Below, in pieces: positions 55,813 to 64,000 of a DNA stretch of 64,000 bases. The translations under genes and the position numbers were made by a program. Each line of letters begins with the position of its first letter. Position 1 is the first letter of the stretch. The notes under the pieces were generated by a model. It worked only from the letters and a program-made list of their open reading frames with translations. It made no database searches and was not told the DNA's origin. This DNA is from Atopsyche davidsoni (taxonomy: Eukaryota > Arthropoda > Insecta > Trichoptera > Hydrobiosidae): the NCBI GenBank assembly GCA_022113835.1, contig JAILWY010000006.1:62001-126000 (forward strand), given 5' to 3'.

Positions 55813-57621
55813 TTAAGAGATTGCTATAATATACAGTGCAAGGCACACGTAATAAAAAAAGTCATATTTTTATGAAATCAAATACTGTACTTAAATAACA
55901 AATTAATAAAACCTTTAAAATTTGAGCTCATACATTTATAAAAAATAACTTTGTAATTTATATTTATTTTAATAGTAAAAATCATTGTAAGAGTATTCAG
56001 GTTTTTTAAAAATAACATTTAAAATGTAGCTTTCATCCCTTTTATTAAAAAAAAACCAACAAAAAACGTCATTAAGGGTTTGAATATTAAATTAATTTTA
56101 CTGTTCGGACTTCCCCTCCCTGGAGACTGCCGATATAAATTTATTGATGATACGCCATGCAGGAATCTCGGCGCAAAGGAAGAGCTCCAGGGGTGCAGTC
56201 GTAATTTTTTAATTAATTTAATTAGTAAAACACAAAAAAAATAATCACTCCGGGAGATTGACGAGGCGTTTTATTCCACGACGAAATTGAAGGATTTTTT
56301 TTTCATTTTTATAGATCGTTAATTTCATAAACTCCATAATTGAAAAGGATGCGATGAATACCAAATTATACTTTTATTATGAAATGCGAAATTATTTGAG
56401 TCTTCAAATTAAAATTTTACTTTCAAAATCTATTTTAATACCATTTCAAAATGAACGTTAAATCCATTTATTTTAAAAAAACAAATGTAATTATTCGAGA
56501 TTCCTTTTAACATTTCCCAATTTTTTTATCTTACATGAAAATTTCAAAATGTAATGCTTTTTTTTTTTTTAAGGTTAAGAAACAATTCAAGGGTTTTTTA
56601 AACATTTCATATACGTACTGAATTCTTATAAAATAGTATTAACAACTGTGCTAAATTAATGTTTTAATGTTTCTTGTATAGAGGTCTTCCTAGGATGCCA
56701 GTAAAATGTAAATGCTTTAGATTCGAGGCAACAGGGATCTGAATTAATTATAAATGAAACGGTTTATCATCGCCATTAATTCTTATCATTTATACTTCGA
56801 CATTTTAATCCACATTAAAGAAAGGCGCCGTGAATATTTAAGGCGTGCCATAAATAAACTAGCTTCGAGAACAAATTGAATGATAATAAATTTATAGCAA
56901 GGGAAGATAAATTAACGTAACAAATGACATTTCGTATTTATTTAATTCGTTAACAAAGTATACAGCTTTGATAGGTGTTGATAATTATCATAAAATTTAA
57001 TTACCACCATTTTAAGGGGCCAGCAGGTATTTCTTATTTTTTTCATACAGATTACAATTTTTCAGATATTTCTTACTAGTGACACAACAGTTGATGTTGC
57101 ATTAATTTAAATTACATTTGATAATAAAACGATAACTTTTATTTGTACGTTCATTTATAGCTAAAAACCAATAATTTTAAAGTTTTTCCATTATCTTAAT
57201 AATCAAAGAAAAATCTTTGACATATTTAACAAAAACTACAAATTGATTGATTCTGGTTACGTCAGTCTGTATTTTTTTTAAATATCTAAGCTAGTGCTAT
57301 ATAAAATTTATATACGTGGAAAAACTTTTAAAGATCTGTAAAGAAAAATATTTCTTTCAGAAGAATAAGGACCAAATTTGTGGTAGAAACCTACTAAGGC
57401 ATGAATAGGAATCCTTAGTTCAAAGGATTTCAATTTAAAATGCTGCTTTCAGTAAACACAACAAACAATGCAACAAGGGACGGTAAACTAGTTTGAATTG
57501 AAATCTATTTGCTTTGTATATTTAAAGAGTTTTAATGATAAATTAATTTGATAAAAATATATTTAAATTTAAAAGCGTTTGAAACGTAGCTTTCCACATT
57601 TTGAAAAACTCGCATGTAAAG

Positions 57622-57653
57622 TGAATTATAATAATAACAATTATTATAATTCA
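57622..57653. repeat. Perfect 14-bp AT stem-loop
   Basis: TGAATTATAATAAT, loop AACA, then the exact complement. AT-rich, so some chance of coincidence. Confidence 0.7.
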
Positions 57654-58933
57654 TAGTATCAATTTTACAGTACGTTTTATAATTTAAATTATACTATTTT
57701 ATTAAATTCACAATTTACATATCAAACGCGTTATTTTCATATGAAATTTTATTATTGTGGTTGTTGCGTTAGAAATATATATATATATTTTTTTTAAATA
57801 TATTAAAATATGAATATTAGTAACGTTTTGATAAAATTTGGAATAAATAATGAGACTTCATTCGATCATTACTATCATCAGTCTGATATCTGATATGACA
57901 TTTTTTTACTTTTATATTTACTTGAGCTAATAAGGGATACGTCACTTATATGTCATATAACTTGTCTTATAAAAGATTCAGACTAAATATAGCAACGCAG
58001 ATGCGAATATGATAAAAGATTTACTCAGAAAATATTTTATGCATTCGAAATCATGCGAAATTGATAGAAGTCAGCATAAATGAACAAGGAAAAGCTTTTC
58101 TTTTAAGTAAAAATACATAGAAAAGCACTTCAACAAAGAAATCAAAATATATACAAGTACTTAATGTTTTCAGACTGTTAGTTTTAGTAAATGAGAAAAA
58201 AAATTATTTTAATGTTCACGATAAAATGTTTTTTTAATAATTTTTCTGACATACAAAGTTGATTTTATTTCAACACATAAAAAAAATATTTAGCCTTTCG
58301 TGTTTTAAGAGTGATTCTCATATTAATAAGTATATAATTTAATATTCTAGCTCGTAGTTTTTTTGTTTACTGCTCGAATGTTGTTATTACATTTAAATTG
58401 ATTTCTGAGGAGTAAAAAATGAATAAAAACAAGACCTTAGAAACAAGGCAAAGCTTGTACTATAGCATATTAAATGAATTTCCACTGTACAGTTTAATAA
58501 TGAGTTATATAAAGCTTGGGTTTAACAAGGACACTGCGATGGTATGATTGTCGAATGATGCCAGTAACTCAAAAAAATATCGTACTAATGACACTGTGAT
58601 TGATTTCACAGAGCTCCCTCAAAATATAGAGTTTACTCTATTTACGCAATGTATCACATTTATTAAAACTAAAAGCAGAATTACTTGTTTGTTTGCATCT
58701 GTGAATTCAGAATATGTGATGTCGGAATAACTGCCAGACACGGGACAATCAGTCCTGAGTGCTCGCTGACTGTGCGGTGTAGATGATATTGCAATAATCC
58801 AGGCGCGAGACAACAATGGACAACGAGCTTATCAAATTTAATTCTTGCATATATATACTAATACTGTAATTTTGCGTTGCCCGGAATATTCATATGAAAT
58901 GTCAAGACAATAGAAAACATAATACATACATAG

Positions 58934-59047
58934 AAATTCAATATTTTTGACCTCTGTCAAAAATATTGAATTTCTATGTATGGAATTCCACCAAGTACTC
59001 TCTAGTACTTGGTGGAATTCCATTTTAATATTTTTGAGTAAAATATT
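58934..59047. mobile_element. Fold-back retroelement fragment, copy 3 (double palindrome)
   Basis: A 114-bp insert flanked by an exact 13-bp duplication AATACATACATAG (58921-58933, 59048-59060). It consists of two adjacent palindromes: one of the family end (AATTCAATATTTTTGAC) and one of GGAATTCCACCAAGTACT, then the TTTTAATATTTTTGAG block. The ribozyme-like part is missing. Confidence 0.8.
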
Positions 59048-60191
59048 AATACATACATAGACTTACAGGAGAGATCTGTAATACCAAAATATATACAACT
59101 TTCAGAATTTCTTTAATTTTCATGGTACGTATCAGTTCTCCATATTTTTAAAACAGAATTTTATTTATTAATAACATATTCATAAAGCGATATACGTGTG
59201 TGTTGAATTCTGTATTTTAAATTTTAAGAAAATATTTTTACCATTCACATTGCTATCCTTTTGCATTAGGGCATTGAAACTAAAAGCTTTTATACGAATA
59301 TTAAAATAATGCCAACAGAGTTGACTTTAGTGTGGCGGCGGTTTGTAAACATTATGAAACGTAAAAGCTCATGTGTATTAATGTGCCCCATTCGTCTGCA
59401 GCCAAAACACAGTGCAGCGGAGCAGTCGTAAGCTCCCCGTCCCTTCCGGGAAGCTTTGCTGTTTGTGCTCGGAACTAAATGACGGACAGCAAGCTTTTCA
59501 CAACAAAGTCCAATATTCAGTTAAAAAAAAGCACATACATTTACTTAAAAATTATAAAGCTTACTTAGACGTACTTATTCTGTTCATTCATATTAACTTT
59601 TCAAAATTGTTTTGAAATTCACAATTCGTAAAACGATATTTTTTCGTACGTAATCAAATAATTTTTTTATTCAAATCTCGGAACTTAATTCAAGATATTT
59701 ATATTATTTTTATAACTGAAGTCATTGAGAAAATAAGCATTTACCTTTTTTTTTTTCATAGCTTATAAATGTCACTGTATGATATTGCTTATAAAAAGTA
59801 ATGTTTTATGCGTAAAAATATTTATATTTAAAATATCAAATAAACTATGATTATAATGAGACAGCGGTTAGATTTATAACATGAAAAGGCGAGTTATTAT
59901 TTTTTTTGCTATTTGAGCGGAGTAAGTATCTTCCATTTAATTATTCTAAGAATTAACATGAAGAATATTTAACTAATAGGTGAACCACTAGTTATAACTT
60001 AAAATAAATAAATACTTGATAGATAGAACCAAAAGTTCTTACAAGCTTTAAAACTAAGAAACTGTTTTGAAATATATATGTATAATGCGAAATCACGCTA
60101 ACTTGTCTTTTTTTAGTTTATAGCAATTCTGGAAAGACTATTTATAAAGTTTTGTAATCACGGAGTCATTGTGTCGCACAATTTTAAATGC

Positions 60192-60237
60192 CAAAGGTTA
60201 CCGGTATATTGTCGTCATGTTATACAGGTAACCTTTG
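60192..60237. repeat. Perfect 11-bp stem-loop
   Basis: CAAAGGTTACC (60192-60202) pairs with GGTAACCTTTG (60227-60237), 24-nt loop. It lies just before the tRNA-bearing repeat cluster. Confidence 0.75.
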
Positions 60238-60483
60238 ACATTAGCAGGTACCTGGAACCACATACGTATTGCGTGACTATCGATAGATTGTTTGTGATGC
60301 GCCAGTAAACTATACTCTAGATTACGTGTGTATTTTATTAAAACTCTATAAAAGCTGACCAGCATTAAATAAAAAATTAGACGAACATTGAAAACACAAA
60401 CAATTTTGCCGACAAAATTAAGATCATTACAGTAGAAACATAAAATAAACTCTAAAATTCCAAAATATCGACAAATAAATAAA

Positions 60484-60695
60484 TTATTACTAATATGATT
60501 AGGCACATTAGTTCACACATAGATGATTAAAAAAATTCTCAGAAAAATATCATCATGATTTGTGTGGGAATTGAACCCACATCCTCAGGCTTACATGGCC
60601 GGTGTACTGACAATTGTACTAACGAACCACATCCATTAATCGAAAAATTTTAACAATCATACTTTACATATGAACCAATGTGCCCAGGCCAACCA
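60484..60695 (-). repeat. tRNA-bearing inverted-repeat element, unit A
   Basis: Minus orientation. The 5' arm (GGGCACATTGGTTCATATGTA...ATGATT) and 3' arm (ATCATC...TGAACTAATGTGCC) are imperfect reverse complements and enclose a tRNA-like core at 60557-60628. Together with unit B it forms an inverted pair. Confidence 0.75.
60557..60628 (-). tRNA. tRNA-like cloverleaf, 72 nt, unit A
   Basis: Same architecture as the copy at 60891-60962: 7-bp acceptor (GGTTCGT/ACAAATC), GTAC D-stem strands, T arm GTGGG..CCCAC. The T loop reads TTCAATT here. It is probably part of the repeat and not a working tRNA gene. Confidence 0.4.
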
Positions 60696-60849
60696 ATATT
60701 TAGTGATTTGCAAGCACTGGACTTTTTAAACAAAGTAAAAAAATGAAGCATTTTTAATCCAATCTGTATATTATTTTTAAAATCTATTAATTTAGCCAAG
60801 ACGCGCACCATCATATACGTATGCCAATTTTTTGGATTGAACGTCAATC

Positions 60850-61062
60850 AAGTAGAGTATGGTTGTTAAAAATTATCAATTAATGGATGTGGTTCGTTGG
60901 TACAATGGTCAGTACACCGGCCATGTAAGCCTGGGGATGTGGGTTCAAATCCCACACAAATCATGATGATATTTTTCTGAGAATTTCTTAAATCATCTTC
61001 TATGTGTGAACTAATGTGCCAAATCATATTAGTAATAATATAATAAACCCGTAATGGGTAAT
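60850..61062 (+). repeat. tRNA-bearing inverted-repeat element, unit B
   Basis: Plus orientation. The 5' arm is shortened; the tRNA core is 60891-60962, followed by the 3' arm to about 61020 and the family tail AATAAACCCGTAATGGGTAA. A piece of inverted tail lies just before it (about 60832-60850). Confidence 0.75.
60891..60962 (+). tRNA. tRNA-like cloverleaf, 72 nt, unit B
   Basis: It folds as acceptor GGTTCGT/ACAAATC (one G-U, one mismatch), D arm GTAC-AATGGTCA-GTAC, anticodon stem CCGGC/GCCTG (one mismatch) with loop CATGTAA, variable GGGAT, T arm GTGGG-TTCAAAT-CCCAC. If the loop is read normally the anticodon is UGU (Thr), but position 33 is A and not U, which is unusual. T5 at about 60971-60975 could stop Pol III. 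Confidence 0.45.
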
Positions 61063-61565
61063 AAATATAATAAACCTGTAATCACACTGTGTGAATCGAT
61101 TACGTCATAATTTATTGTATGCAAAAAATACTTGTGGCGCTGAAATATGCGTATTTATTTATGATGTATATAGTTATTTTATGAAATATATTTTTAGAAA
61201 TATTTTAAACATCTGAAAAGAATATCCTTTGAAATGGAGTATGTGAGCTTGATGCATGTACATATTTTGTGCAAACTCGCTATGCGTTAAGTTTTCAGTT
61301 GACTGGCTGCATGTGCAGCTTGGTAAACAGGATTACGGTAATGCAAATGCAGCGGATCCAACCGCACCGCCTCCATGGCTTTTCAATCGGCTGCACCTGT
61401 ACAACGAGCTTCAGGCGTATCACGTACGACTCCAAGTAGCCACTCTACGTGATGGCATTGCAATGGGTTTCAGTTAGAAAAGCCATTGGAATATGCGAGG
61501 ATTTTCCATAATGATAATCCAATACTGGAAAATAACACATCGACATAAAATACTCACTCAAATTT

Positions 61566-61768
61566 GTATTACTAATATGATAAGGCACATTAGTTTCCAG
61601 AAAAATACCATCGTGATTACTGTGGGATTTGAACCCACATCCCCAGGCTTACATGGCCGGTGTACTGACCATTGTACTAACAAACCACATCCATTAATCG
61701 AGAATTTTTAATAATCATACTCTACATATGAACCAATGTGCCCAGGCCAACCACTATTTGCCTGTTTC
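61566..61768 (-). repeat. tRNA-bearing inverted-repeat element, unit C
   Basis: Minus orientation. The tRNA core is 61615-61686; the 5' arm is complete (about 61722-61758) and the 3' arm shortened. It stands back to back with unit D across about 12 bases. Confidence 0.75.
61615..61686 (-). tRNA. tRNA-like cloverleaf, 72 nt, unit C
   Basis: Same fold as unit B, with acceptor GGTTTGT/AGTAATC (weaker pairing) and an intact T arm. The anticodon loop is again CATGTAA. Confidence 0.4.
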
Positions 61769-61778
61769 AATGTTTCGA

Positions 61779-62030
61779 AGCCTGGGCACATTGGTTCATA
61801 TGTAGAGTATGATTGGTGATTCGTTAGTACAATGGTCAGTACACCGGCCATGTAAGCCAAGAGGTGTGGGTTCAAATCTCACACAAATCACGAATATATT
61901 TTTCTGAGAATTTCTTTAATCATCTTCTATGCGTGAACGTATGTGCCTAATCATATTTGTAATAATATAATAAACCCGTAATGGGTAATAAATACGCACT
62001 TGGCTGACGTTCAATCCAAAAATAGACATA
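61779..62030 (+). repeat. tRNA-bearing inverted-repeat element, unit D
   Basis: The most complete unit: 5' arm CTGGGCACATTGGTTCATA..., tRNA core 61818-61889, 3' arm to about 61950, then the tail AAACCCGTAATGGGTAATAA and GACGTTCAATCCAAAAATAG. Confidence 0.75.
61818..61889 (+). tRNA. tRNA-like cloverleaf, 72 nt, unit D
   Basis: Acceptor GATTCGT/ACAAATC (better paired than unit B, one mismatch), D arm as unit B, the anticodon 3' strand changed, T stem GTGGG/CTCAC with one mismatch. A run of five T follows within 20 bases. Confidence 0.4.
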
Positions 62031-63032
62031 AGTAAATTTTTAACATGTTTTTCAGTCAAAACGACTTGTTTTCATCTACAACTTTCACGTTAATTTAGAA
62101 CAAGTGTATTTAATTAAATTCCTGTATTTAGTTTGTTTAAAAACATTTTGGATGTGATCTTAACCTTATGTTGACATTCATGATCAAATCTTTTTTATAC
62201 GGATGAGTGTGTAACGTTGGGTGCTTTTAGAATTTTACAAGCATCATATTAAATAAGAAATAATATATAAAATAATAAAAACGGGTATGCGTGTAAAGTT
62301 AAATTTGTTACAGAACATCGCTGTAAATAAATTCGATTCATTCGTCATGAGATACTGAGATATACGTCACACCGGCGTCGCTTAAGCGGCAGTCCCCACA
62401 TTTTACAGTTTGAACAAGCCGCGATTTTCCGAGTATAGACATGTATCCACGTTGATTTGAGATGATGTTATACCAGATATGAATAATAATAGCGCCAACA
62501 TTGAAACGACAATCTTTGAAGGTAATATTGTTTTAGAAGCGTATATCGATTGAACTTTTGAGAATCCCTGACAGTACGTCACGGCACGAGAAAGACATGT
62601 ACTGCTGATGTGTAGATACTCTTAATTAGTATGTTCCCAGGGCTTTGTGGAATAGGCGAGGATAATTATTCTGACATTATGAAAGGCATGCCAATCAACC
62701 TCCGTTATACAAACACGCGTGGGGGATTATATCAATATTGATTTCTAGTAACTCTATAATTATAGGTGAATTGCGTTGCTGAGTATAGGGCATTGGGTTC
62801 ACGTAGAAAATATATTATATTGTATCAATACTTTCATTATAAAAATACCCAAAATTTCCCAAAAGACATTCACAAACATATAACTCATTCGCATTTCTGC
62901 ATGGTATAGTACTAAATTTAGAATTAATTTATTAGAAAACATCACGTGCTCTCAGTTCAATACATTTTTGTATGTTTTAACTTATTCAAGAATTAAATGT
63001 ATTTTGGTTTCATGGCTTTTGTGCTGCAAAAT

Positions 63033-63090
63033 TTTTCAGTCCTCCGACGTTTCGGTCTCCATGAGAACCGATATCTCAGAGAACTGAAAA
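63033..63090 (-). ncRNA. Hammerhead-like motif with long stem I
   Basis: On the minus strand: UUUUCAGUUCUC pairs with GAGGACUGAAAA (about 12 bp), enclosing CUGAGAUAU, a stem GGUUCUC/GAGACC, CGAAACGUC and G. GAAACGUC with palindromic ACGU fits the short-stem-III hammerhead class, but the CUGAUGA core is disturbed. Confidence 0.35.
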
Positions 63091-64000
63091 CTTCAAGCAA
63101 TTCAATACCCAAGAAACCACAAACATATTAAGTTTATTGGTATGTAAAATTATATGCTCATATATCCCTTAATTTTTAAAAATGTTTTATTATGAATTGT
63201 ATTTTTCTCATGAGTAATATTATGGGAAAGAATAGTGCGTAAAACTTTAATAAATGAATAAATATAAGATATAACACTTCTTAAAGAGAAAATATCTTAT
63301 CCTTCGCGTGCTGGTGAAATTGATTTCTTGTAATCCATTCGGCATCATTCTCCCCGGAAATCACATTGAATCCATTTCAACACCGGAAGTGCTTCAGAAT
63401 TATTACCCTCAAAGGCTTCCATCTCCTCATTAAAGAGCCCTGTAAGGCTGATTGAATATCCACGACCTTTTTGCTTTCTCGTTTGCCTTTTGTTAGCATG
63501 AATTATTAAGGGTTTCTGTGCTGCCGACTTCCGAGCGCCTTCGCGAGAGAAGATAGAAATAACCCGATGGAATTTTTTTGCCGTGTTCTAGTTTAAAACG
63601 TTAAATTATCACATGTACTACTTAATGCGTGAGACTTCTTGTACTATTTAAGCGCTTTATTAAATTGTCCACCGATATATAGTAAATAACAAAGCGCGCA
63701 AAATAATTTTCTTCTCCGAGAGGCGAGTATACAAAATAAGTGTGAATTTCATTTTAAAAGAACACATAGTAAGAATTCATTGAAGGAGACATAAAATAAA
63801 AAAAACTCAATAAATTTCACATTACTTCTAACGCAAAAAAACTTGACAAATGGCCTACGCGTATAATCTCTTCTTTAGGGGAGTAAAAATCCTGATGGAG
63901 CCTTTCTATCGATTTCACGGAATCGCCAGATGTCAGAAATGTGCTTTTGCCGCAGAAGCGGCTCTCCCGTTTGACGGGAGATTGGAAACGTCACTCTCAT

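Larger units (their letters stand above)
47715..64000. other. Upstream prohormone-4 intron, continues beyond the window
   Basis: No further exon of the gene was found. The stretch holds the mariner relic, the Gag-only LTR element, hairpins (53780-53824, 57622-57653, 60192-60237), a G-rich run (54978-55004), a MITE (55257), a fold-back insert (58934), the tRNA-bearing repeat cluster (60484-62030) and a hammerhead-like motif (63033). The rest is AT-rich. Confidence 0.55.

Noticed and set aside
59390..59470. GC-rich minus-strand segment as candidate upstream prohormone-4 exon
   Set aside because: No frame encodes an IDLSRF-like peptide or a signal sequence ending in a matching phase.
61256..61477. 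73-codon frame with NANAADPTAPPPWLFNRLHLYNE
   Set aside because: It looks somewhat protein-like but has no known motif and sits between repeat units; kept out for lack of support.
1..64000. CRISPR arrays, operons, bacterial promoters
   Set aside because: The sequence is eukaryotic: spliced genes, polyadenylation signals and LTR/hAT/mariner elements.

Overview
The window is nuclear DNA of an insect. Coding exons are GC-rich with GT..AG introns and sit in very AT-rich non-coding sequence. Two typical insect genes are present, a TTAGG-type (insect telomeric) repeat occurs at one place, and there are many transposon relics. I cannot name the species. The telomeric motif and large introns argue against Drosophila.

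Two protein-coding genes lie tail to tail. On the + strand, 8733-18066 holds a secreted inhibitory serpin with seven core exons (422 residues visible; the exon with the start codon was not found). It has a signal peptide, the NAIFFKGQW block, a canonical hinge and a predicted P1 Arg. A further GC-rich exon (12939-13058) lies between core exons 4 and 5. It either inserts about 24 residues with two cysteines or ends the protein before the reactive loop. On the - strand, 47714 down to 25959 holds three exons of the neuropeptide precursor prohormone-4 / IDLSRF-like peptide: an LDL-receptor class A domain, then the conserved C-terminal region. The exon for the signal peptide and the IDLSRF peptide must lie beyond position 64000. 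The 3' ends of the two genes are about 8 kb apart, and that gap holds no recognisable gene.

The rest is a dense set of mobile elements, most with target-site duplications (TSDs) that can be read directly. They are: a young LTR retrotransposon with two apparently identical 394-bp LTRs that encodes only Gag (50628-53454); two hAT elements with 8-bp TSDs (8961-9643, 36779-37341); five copies of a TTAA-flanked MITE, one split by a second MITE that carries (TTAGG)4; a mariner relic (47858-47989); a tiny poly-A retroposed RNA with a 15-bp TSD (39891-39972); and three short fold-back insertions of one family (6.6, 40.2 and 58.9 kb).

Two signals deserve most attention. First, the fold-back family and several single sites carry hammerhead-ribozyme-like motifs (CUGAUGA / stem II / GAAA / short palindromic stem III), pointing to Penelope-related or retrozyme-like elements. 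Second, a cluster at 60.5-62.0 kb has four 72-nt tRNA cloverleaf sequences, each inside an element with imperfect inverted-repeat arms. A diverged copy at 40.6 kb keeps the paired arms although both arms have changed.
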